Shown: positions 18,737-27,721 of the stretch, piece by piece
Numbering within the stretch: position 1 is the first letter of the stretch
How the letters are laid out: each line of letters starts with the position of its first letter
NCBI GenBank assembly: GCA_031259085.1
Contig: JAIRMA010000112.1
Location: forward strand, 1-43,409
Direction: 5' to 3'
Origin: Christensenellaceae bacterium
GTDB taxonomy: Bacteria; Bacillota; Clostridia; Christensenellales; DTU072
DNA length: 43,409 nt
Position numbers and translations under genes: made by a program
The notes under the pieces: generated by a model
What the model saw: only the letters and a program-made list of their open reading frames with translations
What the model was told of the DNA's origin: nothing
Database searches by the model: none

Positions 18737-19140
18737 AATTATGTTTATTTACGAAACTGGAATATTTAAAAAAACAAAAAAGCTTATTAAAGTTAATTGA
18801 ATGTGTTATCTTTAAAATGAAGCAGGTTTCTAGAACTAAAGCCAAACATATTTAATTGATATCAAATATCAAGATAGCAATTGCGGTATTTTAGATAATC
18901 TTATGAATAATCATACGCTTAAAAAATGTCATGGTAGTTAATTGATTTAGTCACAGTGCGCAAATAGTCAATTATTGTAAGTACTAATAATTTATTGTTT
19001 TATATAATCTTAAGTACGTCAAATTTGAATTTTAATGACGAATATATTGACTTGCAAAAAAAAAAATAATATAATAGAATAGCAAATATTGATAATATAG
19101 AGGGTGTGATTGTATGTATCAAAAATCATAAGGAAATATC
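18737..19140. other. lexA upstream region
   Basis: No gene found. It contains the terminator tail, the short palindrome TTGATAT-CAA-ATATCAA at 18856-18872, an imperfect palindrome CGTCA-N14-TGACG at 19017-19040 and the lexA promoter at 19047-19075. A canonical Gram-positive SOS box (GAAC-N4-GTTC) is not visible. Confidence 0.5.
19047..19075 (+). promoter_or_regulatory. Sigma-A promoter of lexA
   Basis: TTGACT at 19047-19052, exactly 17 bases (mostly an A-run), then TATAAT at 19070-19075, 65 bases before the lexA ATG. It is one of the best consensus promoters in the window. The palindrome CGTCA-N14-TGACG ends seven bases upstream of the -35. Confidence 0.8.
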
Positions 19141-19767
19141 ATGCAAATAAGGAAAACTAGAGATGAGCGGAAAAAACAACTATATAGGTATGTAAGACAT
19201 TCATATATTGAAAATGGTATTATGCCTTCTGTTCGTGAATTAGCTGACTATATGAAGTATGGATCCACCAAATCAGTAGTTCTTTTATTAAGAGAGCTTG
19301 AACGAGACGGTTTGATAAGAGTACATAAGGGTAAATCTAGAGGTGTTGAAATATTAAATGTAACGCCAGATGATAGAGCATTTCTAGAAGTGAAAGAGGT
19401 AAGTATTAATGTCGCGGGGCATGAAATATATGATAATGAAAATATTTTAAGTACGCACTTTTTGCCAAAATCTCTATTTTACAAAACAGGTGAATTAGTC
19501 GCAGTTAAATTTAGTGGGTCTAGCATGCGGGATGTGGGTATTTTAGATGGGGATAATGTAATAGTAAAAAAACAAACAACGGCGTTGAATGGTCAAATTG
19601 TCTTAGCAATGATAGATGAAGAGATTGCAACAATTAAAAGATACTATAAATCAGATAATGGTGTTGTAAGGTTGCATTCAGAAAACGAAGATATGAAAGA
19701 CATATATCCAGAGAAATTAGATATTTTGGGGTTAGTTGTGGGCCTGGTTCGCAACAACATTCAATAG
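19141..19767 (+). CDS. lexA: LexA SOS repressor
   Basis: The 208-aa SOS regulator represses DNA-repair genes until RecA filaments trigger self-cleavage. The N-terminal winged helix-turn-helix spans about residues 1-70 (PSVRELADYMKYGSTKSVVLLLRELE). The cleavage dipeptide is probably A92-G93 in NVAGHEI. The protease dyad is S128 in SGSSM and K166 in ATIKRYY. The scissile region lacks the usual LLG-VAAG wording. An AAGGA site precedes the ATG. The recognition-helix region and upstream DNA both depart from the Bacillus pattern, so its operator may differ. Confidence 0.92.
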   Translation: MQIRKTRDERKKQLYRYVRHSYIENGIMPSVRELADYMKYGSTKSVVLLLRELERDGLIRVHKGKSRGVEILNVTPDDRAFLEVKEVSINVAGHEIYDNENILSTHFLPKSLFYKTGELVAVKFSGSSMRDVGILDGDNVIVKKQTTALNGQIVLAMIDEEIATIKRYYKSDNGVVRLHSENEDMKDIYPEKLDILGLVVGLVRNNIQ

Positions 19768-19802
19768 GAGATATATTTTGTTAATTAGTGTGAGGATTAA
19801 GT

Positions 19803-21989
19803 ATGGAATCACCTAGCATAGAGTTAGTTCGTGGCCACGCAGACACTATAATTATGAACATCCTCATGGAGCGCGATAGATATGGCTATGAGATCATTGA
19901 AATTATAAGCACGCGTTCACATGGAAGATATAGTATTAAACAACCTACGTTGTATAATGCACTAAAACGTCTAGAAAAATTAGGATTTGTTGAATCATAC
20001 TATGGAGAAGAAAGCAATGGGGGAAGGAGACGATATTATTGTCTTACAGAAAAAGGAACTAAAACCTTAACAACAGGGCAGAAGCAGTGGGAATTTTCAC
20101 GCACAATACTAGATACATTATTAAGCGACAAAGATGTTGATTTAGCCACTGTTGATGCTCCTTATGACCCAAATTCACTAAGGCCAGCGACAAAGCGCAT
20201 AAGGGCACATAATTTTAATAATAGAATCCCTACATCTGAAGCAGATATAGAGGAGGCTGTTGATAAAAATGAAGAATCAGAATCTAAAGAAAACGCAAAA
20301 CTAGACGCAGTTCAATCAACACCAAACAGTGAAGTGTTTAATACAGACACAATAACTTTACAAATAACCGATAACATTAGTATTCAACCTCTGTCTCCTT
20401 TAAAAAGCGATGAAATTGTTGATATAACGCCTATCTCAAATGTCGAGGAAACAGAGACAAAAGACACAAGTCTTATTGAATCTGCGAGCATTTCTACAAT
20501 AGAGACAAATACAGTACAAGAAGCTGGTGCAGTAGTTAACAGCGATTTTAAAAATGAAGAAATTGAAAAGCAATCATCTGAAGAGATAAATAATTCTAGC
20601 AAACTAAGTGATGAGATATCTGATGCTAATGCTTCAAATGTGGTAATTGAAGAAAAGAACAAAATAGCAGAAGACGAGGCTAATGTCCAAAGTTCTATTA
20701 ATGAGCCTTTAAAACAAAAAAATTCAGTATCAGCTGAACATGAAAAAAGTTATTTATCAAACGATATCATACACCACCTTAACGAAGCAGTTAGTTACTT
20801 AGCTTCGCGCGAGATACTTAAAGAGGAGCAATCAAACATTCCTAAGATTGAGGGTCAGTTGAATTTGTGGGATAACGCCAATGCTCCTGTGACAGAGGGT
20901 GTTGTCATTTCAAAAGAAGCTCTGGCTACTGTGGCATTAAATAATGAGTTGCTTGAAACGATAAAAGCAACTGTCGTTGAAATTGCTGCTAAAAGCAAGA
21001 AAGACGAAAAATCAAGCAACAATTACAACGCACAACCAATTATCATAAAAGATTTTAGTAACCATCCATTATTTAGAAAAGAAAATCCTAAGAGCATAAC
21101 AAGGAGTGAAAACATAACTAATGAAATTGATCCTTTGCTTGAGGCGCGCAAATTGAATGCTGCTGACAGATTGGGTCTAAGAGATGATGAAAATAAAGTT
21201 ATGCAAAGGGCTGTTTACAAAAACACAACGGTATCAGAATCAACGCCAGCCCCCACTAAAGTTGATGTTTTGCAAGAAAATGCAAACGGAATAGATTATT
21301 CGGCGTACATTGCTAAAAACGCAACGCGAGCGAGAAAAATCGATTCTGCTACTTATGATGCTAATGTATTAGCACGTGATGAGTTTAGATATAAAAATGC
21401 TTTTGATATGAGCTTAAAGCCTGATATAGATCCAGAAATTGATTTAGATATTGAAAAACAGGATTATGCCAGTTTAGAGTCAAGAAGGTTTAAGGAATTA
21501 AAATCATCACTAGCTGAGGAAGGATATAAAATAAGAGTCTACTCTAAACCAGATGCCATTAACTATTATAATCTTAATTACATCCTAGGGAATAAAATAT
21601 TGCGTGACACTGCAATATTCCTATACATGTTTATAGTAATAGAATTATTGTCTATATACATAGCGTATGAATATTTCAACTACGCTATACTCACGCTAAC
21701 TGTGATAGCTTGTATTTTATTTTTGGTTCCAATAACTGCAATTTTTATGTGGAAGCGAAATCCCGCTAAGCGGACAAAGGCAAAATTTAATTTTACGAGT
21801 AATTTAATATATAGTTTAATTTTGCTAGTTTTAGTAATAGCCGTCATTACTGTAACCACGTTATTTTTAGATAACTTTTCATCAGGAGCTGCATTTGTCC
21901 CGTATATATTGAGTTTAAATATACCAATCGCAACTACTATTTATTATCTACTATATAAATCAAAGAGTTATCATATTAAAGGTCAATAG
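19803..21989 (+). CDS. Membrane-anchored PadR-like protein with long disordered linker
   Basis: A 728-aa protein. Residues 1-105 are a PadR-type winged helix: ADTIIMNILMERDRYGYEIIEII, then PTLYNALKRLEKLGFVESYYG and the beta-wing GGRRRYYCLTEKG. About residues 115-580 are low-complexity, Asp/Glu/Asn/Ser-rich and probably disordered, with a short ordered piece LWDNA and NHPLFRKENPK. The end (about 600-720) has four predicted membrane helices: AIFLYMFIVIELLSIYIAY, AILTLTVIACILFLVPITAIFMW, LIYSLILLVLVIAVITV, and IPIATTIYYLLY. Ordinary PadR proteins are 100-200 aa and soluble. It lies 35 bases after lexA with GAGG before the ATG, so it may be co-transcribed. Its target and signal are unknown. Confidence 0.85.
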   Translation: MESPSIELVRGHADTIIMNILMERDRYGYEIIEIISTRSHGRYSIKQPTLYNALKRLEKLGFVESYYGEESNGGRRRYYCLTEKGTKTLTTGQKQWEFSRTILDTLLSDKDVDLATVDAPYDPNSLRPATKRIRAHNFNNRIPTSEADIEEAVDKNEESESKENAKLDAVQSTPNSEVFNTDTITLQITDNISIQPLSPLKSDEIVDITPISNVEETETKDTSLIESASISTIETNTVQEAGAVVNSDFKNEEIEKQSSEEINNSSKLSDEISDANASNVVIEEKNKIAEDEANVQSSINEPLKQKNSVSAEHEKSYLSNDIIHHLNEAVSYLASREILKEEQSNIPKIEGQLNLWDNANAPVTEGVVISKEALATVALNNELLETIKATVVEIAAKSKKDEKSSNNYNAQPIIIKDFSNHPLFRKENPKSITRSENITNEIDPLLEARKLNAADRLGLRDDENKVMQRAVYKNTTVSESTPAPTKVDVLQENANGIDYSAYIAKNATRARKIDSATYDANVLARDEFRYKNAFDMSLKPDIDPEIDLDIEKQDYASLESRRFKELKSSLAEEGYKIRVYSKPDAINYYNLNYILGNKILRDTAIFLYMFIVIELLSIYIAYEYFNYAILTLTVIACILFLVPITAIFMWKRNPAKRTKAKFNFTSNLIYSLILLVLVIAVITVTTLFLDNFSSGAAFVPYILSLNIPIATTIYYLLYKSKSYHIKGQ

Positions 21990-22041
21990 CTACTTTATCA
22001 GTACAAAATTGTTTGTAACGAAAAACAAGAAAGCCCAAACA

Positions 22042-22302
22042 CTATTTTGCATTTAGCTGTTCATAAGCTTGTCTTACACCCTTTGCCAGCTGGTCAGCAC
22101 AAGATGTAGAGCGCACATTACATAAAATGCCAGAGCATTTAGCTTCTATCTCATCTACTGTTAATCCATTAGCAAGAATTGATACTGCTTTAAGGTTTCC
22201 ATTGCATCCCCCAGTGAAAGAAATATTTGTCACGATATTATCATTGATGTCAAATGCTATTTTCCGTGCACAGACACCATTCGTGTTAAATTCATATCTC
22301 AT
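22042..22302 (-). CDS. Small TSCPD domain protein (TIGR03905-like)
   Basis: An 86-aa protein of the TSCPD domain group found in many gut Bacillota. The domain is also the C-terminal part of some B12-dependent ribonucleotide reductases. It shows NGVCARKIAF, FTGGCNGNL, CSGILC and the signature TSCADQLA, giving five conserved cysteines that suggest metal binding. The function is not established. The start at 22302 is preferred over upstream in-frame codons because the AGGAAA ribosome site sits seven bases before it; the longer version would place that site inside the gene. It points toward the end of the PadR-like gene. Confidence 0.8.
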   Translation of the reverse strand: MRYEFNTNGVCARKIAFDINDNIVTNISFTGGCNGNLKAVSILANGLTVDEIEAKCSGILCNVRSTSCADQLAKGVRQAYEQLNAK

Positions 22303-22758
22303 TATTAATTTCCTCATGTTAAATGAATGATAATAAGAAAATTTTAAACACACCACTTAACATATTATTAACATTTAAACTTTCTTAGTATAATACAATA
22401 CACAAGAAAAAACAAATATTTGACATAAACGATTGAATTTGATGAAACAACTTGTTATTCTACATTTTAATTTTATATGCACTCATTACAAAGTTCATTT
22501 GGTGTTAGCTGTTGATGTATAATTAATTTCTAAAAATCATTACTATGAAAGGTTGACAGATGGAGTAAAAAGCATAATCCTAAATATAGAACTAAAAAAA
22601 CCGAACTTTTCAAAATATTGCTATAATTAATATTAAGTTAATAAAAATAAAATAAAATTAAAATGTCCAAAAATGACATTTTAAAAGCGTGTCAATTAAA
22701 TTTTTTGTAGTAAAGGTATGCAATTTAAAGTGTCCGAATTTGCCTAGTGGAGGAGAAC
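22303..22758. other. Divergent upstream region of the TSCPD and RND genes
   Basis: Gene-free, AT-rich. A TATAAT at 22622-22627 (with no clear -35) may serve the RND gene. A perfect 10-bp inverted repeat lies downstream of it at 22658-22684. The end carries the GGAGG site at 22749-22753 for the RND start. Confidence 0.45.
22658..22684 (+). repeat. Inverted repeat in the leader of the RND pump gene
   Basis: TTAAAATGTC and GACATTTTAA, perfect 10-bp arms around a 7-base loop, about 75 bases before the RND start and 30 bases after a TATAAT. It is a candidate regulator site for a pump gene or an mRNA leader hairpin. Confidence 0.45.
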
Positions 22759-25700
22759 ATGTTAGGACGAGTAAGCGTTAAAAAACCGTATTTAGTAATC
22801 GTTATGATTATTATAATCATGATAATGGGTGTTATTTCGTATACTCAGATGAGTGTAGATTTTTTGCCCAACATGAATTTTCCATACTTAGTCGCTATAA
22901 CAATAAGTCCTGGACTAGCACCTCTTGAAATTGAATCACAGGTTACTGATTACATTGAAGATGCTGTTCAGGGAATCCAAAACATCGAGACCATAACGTC
23001 AATGTCAATGGAGCACGCTTCCATTGTAATAATGCAATTTGATTCGGATGCAAATTTAGACACAGCAGTATTGGATCTTCAAACCGCGCTAGCAAACGTA
23101 AAAGATAGTCTGCCAGATGACACTATGGACAGCATGATCACTAAAATCAATCCGACGATGCTACCGATTATGACTTTAACAATATCTGAGAATGGCAAAA
23201 GCATTGGGGATTCGTCTAAATATTTATCGACTATATACGATGAGCTAAGACATGTCAATGGGGTATCGAGTGTAGATGAAAATGGTTTAGTAGAAAATCA
23301 GGCGCTAGTTGTTTTATCTGAGGAACGCTTAAAGAATTCAATATTTAAACAATTGTCAGAATATTATGAAAACATAAATCTAGATTCTGATGATCTAGTA
23401 GATAGCGCAACAGATGACAACGAAAATTTAGAAGCTATAGCAGACGCCTTAGCAGAGATGATTATGCCGATGTTAGATAGTGAAACAGTAGGACTTGCTA
23501 TCTATGCACAAAATCTTGAAGTCCCAGCAGGTTCTATCACCGAAGGTATATCCTCATATTTAGTAAAAGTAGGTGATAAAATTGCATCTGCAGATGAACT
23601 TGAATTATTGCCTATTATGACTTTGGATTTTCAAAAGTTATTCGAAGGTTCTGAGCAGTTGATTGAGGCACTAGGGCAATTGAGAATATATCAATCGATG
23701 ATAGACTCTTTAAAGAATTTTGCCGATGAAGATGGACTATATCAAAGGGCTGTAAATCAATTTCTAAATGCATTTGATGAGTCAACAAAAGGTGATGATG
23801 GTCTATTTGTTTATCAATACATTGATGGTAAAATTGTATATATTATCGATCCTAATTTAATTAAAAATCTCAGGCGTCTTGCGGAGAATGGGCAAGAGAA
23901 CTCATCCATAGATTTATCGACGATATCTAACGCAACATGGACATCAATTGCTATTGCCCTTGGTATAACAAGCAATGATTTATTTGACTATTTAGGACAA
24001 ATTCCATTTTTCACTCTAGAAGTAGATGGGAACGGCAAACCTACTACATTAACATTAGATTCTACAATGAAATCAATATTGCGTATGGCAGATAGCCTAG
24101 CTGATGATCTAGAGACTATTGTTGTCACTCGAGAAGAGCTGGATAGTGCAAGAAATAGTATTCTGGATTTAAAAGGTTTTGGTGAGAGTATCGCAAATGT
24201 TGCTAGTGAATTAGAGGAATATTTAAATAATGGTGACATTTTTGAACCTGTATACACAAATGGGGATGAAGAGATAGTAAGTTATTATCAGCTAAAAGCT
24301 GATTATATTAGTAAACTTAAAGATCTACCAGCATTAGAACTGACAATTGGCGGGCTTGCTGAAGTTTATCATTTAAACACAGCAAGCAAAATATTAAATC
24401 TCGTAAACGGATCTGCTGGAGTAATGATATCTATTAACAAACAACCTGATTATTCAACAGTAGATGTTTCAAACGCAGTAAAAGAATTTTTAGAAGCCGA
24501 AAAAAAAGCTAATCCAGATTTTGAGTATTTGATTTTATCTGATCAAGGCGAATCTGTTATAATGATGATTAACAGTTTGGTTCAGAATATTTTGATAGGT
24601 ATGGGCCTTGCCATTATCATTTTATTTATATTCTTGAAGGATCTAAGGGCGACTCTCATTGTTGCAATGTCAATGATAATATCTATTATAACAGCGTTTG
24701 TGTTGATGTATTTTGCGGGCATCTCATTAAATATATTGTCCCTTAGTGGCTTATGTTTAGGTGTTGGTATGCTAGTTGATAACTCAATAGTTGTATTAGA
24801 AAACATATATAAACTGCGCGCAGAAGGAAAGAGTGTCTATCGTGCCTGTGTCCAGGGTTCAAAAGAAATGGGTGGGGCTATTACTGCATCAACAATTACG
24901 ACAATCATTGTGTTTGTGCCGTTAATATTTTTAAAAGGCATAACACAGCAATTAATAATTGATATAGCGCTCACGTTAGCATTCTCTTTAATTGCTAGTC
25001 TAGTTGTTGCATTAACACTAGTCCCGATGGCCAGCTCATATTTGTTAAAGAAACCTGCTAAGAAAGAATCAAAGTGGTTTGAACGCTTCAAAAACTTTTA
25101 TGCTAAGGTGTTAGACAGGATCTTAAGATATAGACTTGTGATATCATTTGCAGAGAAAAATGCTGAGGTAGGTTCGTCTAAAATTAATGCAAATTGGATT
25201 ATTAATGAACCTTCGAAAAAGAAGAAAAAAACAGATAATTCTGAGACTCCTGTTAAAAAGCGCCCCAAAGGATTATCCATCAATTTTAAAGTAATAGCGT
25301 TAGTAGTTGCAATAATCCTGTTAATAGGTTCTGGTGCGGGCTTATTGTCAATGAAACGTATATTCTTCCCCGCTACGGATGCAGGTGCTTTTACTTTATC
25401 AGTGTCTGTTGATCGAAATAAACTCCCAGATAATCTAACATATGAAGAGAATGTAAAAAAAATAATCGATTATATTTATAGTGAGGCAAAAAAATTAAAT
25501 GATGTAGAGTCAGTTGGTGTTGAATTATCATCTGGTATGGTTATGATGGGTGTTAGTATCGGGGCTGGAGATATAACTGCATACGTTACTCTAAAGGAGA
25601 ATACAAAAAGTAGCAGTGAAGATGTAGCTAAAACACTCAAGGAGACTTGCTCTCAAATGTCGTGGCTATCAAGTGATGCATACACAGTCTCTTACAATGC

Positions 25701-27639
25701 TGATTCAGGCGTATTGGGATCAATGGGTGATTTATTGTCTGGTAATACCGTTTCCATTGTGTTCACAGGTGATGACTTAGATACTATGCGTGATAATGCT
25801 ATCATCCTTGCTGACCTTATTGATGAGGCTAACATCCCAGGCGTTATTTCAGTAAATAATGGTGTTAGTGATGCAGAACAAGAATATCATATTGTTTTAG
25901 ATAAAGAAAAAGCCGCAGCCAAAGGTTTGACTATAGGACAAGTTTATCAAATGCTAGCAGCGGATTTTGAAATGCCGTCGTCATCAACGACGGTAAATTA
26001 TCCGAAGACTGATGATGATAGCCCAGAGGGTTTGTATGACGTTATCGTATATAGAGACGTATATAATATTCAGCGTTGGTATGTTCTTAATGCGAATATA
26101 AATGGAATATTAATTGGAACTCAAAAAATATTTATTTCACGAGATTCTAATACTGGCAATGATACTTATTACATAAGTTCAGAGGGAGTTGAATATCCTG
26201 TGTTGTATGACGAATCGACTCAGTCATTCAAATATGATTCACAGTACACAAATAACACAACCATATTTACTTCACCTGATGCTAATTTAATAACTTATTA
26301 CGATATAGAAAGAAAGGTGCCTATTGATATTACGACATATGAGATTACGACCACTGTTTCATTAGGTGATGAATTAGGAAGTTATACAATGACATTCCCG
26401 TTGTTTGAAATATGTAGTGATGAGACGTTTGTAAAAGATAACTATGGTAAAGTTTTATATAGAGTACTAGAATATGAAAAGGATGTCGATGGGTCGGATA
26501 AACTTGATGAAAATGGCGAAAGAATACCAGCAGTATATGAATTAGACGAAAGGAATGGGTTACCAATTCCCTTAAGTATAAAGCGTGAGCCAGGTTATAC
26601 CACAATTATCCATAATGATGGGATCGCCCAATTGACAGTCACAGCTAAAGTGGATATTGAAAAATACAATATAACAAATGTTAGTGCGCAAGTTGAGAAA
26701 GTGATGAATGCGTTTAGAAGCACACTACCAGAGGGTGTAATGGTAGATTTTGAAGGTGAAGAACAAATGATCATCGATGTCTATCAAACCTTGCTGATAG
26801 TTTTAGGAGTTGGTATAATTTTGATTTATTTAGTAATGGTAGCTCAATTCCAAAGTCTAAAATTACCTTTCATCATTATGTTTACAATCCCACTTGCTTT
26901 TACTGGAAGTGTATTTGCACTAATAATCACAGGATTTCCAATAAGTGTTGTAGCAATGGTAGGTCTCATAATTCTGATGGGAGTAGTTGTGAATAACGGT
27001 ATTGTGTTTATAGACAATGTCCGAAGATTAATAAATTCTGGATATGATAAGATAGACGCATTAGTTAAAACAGCTAGAGATAGATTAAGGCCAATTCTTA
27101 TGACTGCACTTACTACAATAATAGCGTTATTTGGTATGGCTCTAGATGGTAGTGCCTCTGGGGCAATGATGCAACCGATGGGCATCGCCACACTTGGTGG
27201 GCTGTTCTATGCAACATTCCTAACACTATTCATAGTGCCGATTATGTTTGATTTGTTAGACAAAGGAAAGAAGAGTCGGTTTGTAGAAGAAGATAAGGAT
27301 ATTGAATTTGCTGATGACACGGATGTTGCTGAGAATAATACTACTAATGTATTAGCTGCAATCCCTACGCCAGTATTAGTAGACAATGTGAGTGGTGTTA
27401 TTGAATTCACAAGTATTGATTTAACTAAGCCATCAGAAAATATATCAGTTGACAACGATACTAATATAAATTTAGATTCTAATAATGATATAAACCCGAC
27501 TAAAATTGACATAAGTAGTGATTCTGAATTAACAAACCAGATACCACATATAGAAGATGTCAAAACGTCTGATGAGAATTCTGCTGATTCAGGTTTGAGT
27601 GATGAAAAAATCACAACAACAGATGATGATGTAAAGTAG
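22759..27639 (+). CDS. RND-family efflux permease with large extracellular insertions
   Basis: A 1626-aa proton-driven exporter of the AcrB/SwrC superfamily. Usual RND permeases are about 1050 aa. Each half has one helix, an extracellular porter part and five helices. The TM4 box LVDNSIVVLENI is present, and the TM10 counterpart is VVNNGIVFIDN. In the first half about 235 residues (roughly 285-520) separate VPAGSITEGISSYLVKVG from IGGLAEVYHLN, which are adjacent in normal pumps. The second half has about 180 extra residues (roughly 1090-1285). A Lys-rich loop joins the halves and a 115-residue acidic tail ends the protein. The start is ATG 22759 behind GGAGGAG, which overrides an in-frame GTG at 22747. 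No membrane-fusion or outer-membrane partner is nearby, so it probably acts alone. Confidence 0.92.
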   Translation: MLGRVSVKKPYLVIVMIIIIMIMGVISYTQMSVDFLPNMNFPYLVAITISPGLAPLEIESQVTDYIEDAVQGIQNIETITSMSMEHASIVIMQFDSDANLDTAVLDLQTALANVKDSLPDDTMDSMITKINPTMLPIMTLTISENGKSIGDSSKYLSTIYDELRHVNGVSSVDENGLVENQALVVLSEERLKNSIFKQLSEYYENINLDSDDLVDSATDDNENLEAIADALAEMIMPMLDSETVGLAIYAQNLEVPAGSITEGISSYLVKVGDKIASADELELLPIMTLDFQKLFEGSEQLIEALGQLRIYQSMIDSLKNFADEDGLYQRAVNQFLNAFDESTKGDDGLFVYQYIDGKIVYIIDPNLIKNLRRLAENGQENSSIDLSTISNATWTSIAIALGITSNDLFDYLGQIPFFTLEVDGNGKPTTLTLDSTMKSILRMADSLADDLETIVVTREELDSARNSILDLKGFGESIANVASELEEYLNNGDIFEPVYTNGDEEIVSYYQLKADYISKLKDLPALELTIGGLAEVYHLNTASKILNLVNGSAGVMISINKQPDYSTVDVSNAVKEFLEAEKKANPDFEYLILSDQGESVIMMINSLVQNILIGMGLAIIILFIFLKDLRATLIVAMSMIISIITAFVLMYFAGISLNILSLSGLCLGVGMLVDNSIVVLENIYKLRAEGKSVYRACVQGSKEMGGAITASTITTIIVFVPLIFLKGITQQLIIDIALTLAFSLIASLVVALTLVPMASSYLLKKPAKKESKWFERFKNFYAKVLDRILRYRLVISFAEKNAEVGSSKINANWIINEPSKKKKKTDNSETPVKKRPKGLSINFKVIALVVAIILLIGSGAGLLSMKRIFFPATDAGAFTLSVSVDRNKLPDNLTYEENVKKIIDYIYSEAKKLNDVESVGVELSSGMVMMGVSIGAGDITAYVTLKENTKSSSEDVAKTLKETCSQMSWLSSDAYTVSYNADSGVLGSMGDLLSGNTVSIVFTGDDLDTMRDNAIILADLIDEANIPGVISVNNGVSDAEQEYHIVLDKEKAAAKGLTIGQVYQMLAADFEMPSSSTTVNYPKTDDDSPEGLYDVIVYRDVYNIQRWYVLNANINGILIGTQKIFISRDSNTGNDTYYISSEGVEYPVLYDESTQSFKYDSQYTNNTTIFTSPDANLITYYDIERKVPIDITTYEITTTVSLGDELGSYTMTFPLFEICSDETFVKDNYGKVLYRVLEYEKDVDGSDKLDENGERIPAVYELDERNGLPIPLSIKREPGYTTIIHNDGIAQLTVTAKVDIEKYNITNVSAQVEKVMNAFRSTLPEGVMVDFEGEEQMIIDVYQTLLIVLGVGIILIYLVMVAQFQSLKLPFIIMFTIPLAFTGSVFALIITGFPISVVAMVGLIILMGVVVNNGIVFIDNVRRLINSGYDKIDALVKTARDRLRPILMTALTTIIALFGMALDGSASGAMMQPMGIATLGGLFYATFLTLFIVPIMFDLLDKGKKSRFVEEDKDIEFADDTDVAENNTTNVLAAIPTPVLVDNVSGVIEFTSIDLTKPSENISVDNDTNINLDSNNDINPTKIDISSDSELTNQIPHIEDVKTSDENSADSGLSDEKITTTDDDVK

Positions 27640-27680
27640 CACATTATAATGACTAAAGTTTCATAAGTCTTGTTTTATGT

Positions 27681-27717
27681 AAAACCCAGTTAAGTCAAAC
27701 TTAACTGGGTTTTTTTA
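27681..27717 (+). terminator. Intrinsic terminator of the RND gene
   Basis: A perfect 14-bp stem (AAAACCCAGTTAAG and its complement) around TCAAA, immediately followed by a T-run to 27716. It lies 42 bases after the RND stop and directly before the structured RNA region. Confidence 0.95.
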
Positions 27718-27721
27718 TTAA

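Noticed and set aside
19020-19046. Canonical Gram-positive SOS box at lexA
   Set aside because: No GAAC-N4-GTTC match was found on either strand near the promoter.
22747-22758. GTG start for the RND gene at 22747
   Set aside because: The GTGGAGGAG is itself the ribosome site for the ATG at 22759.
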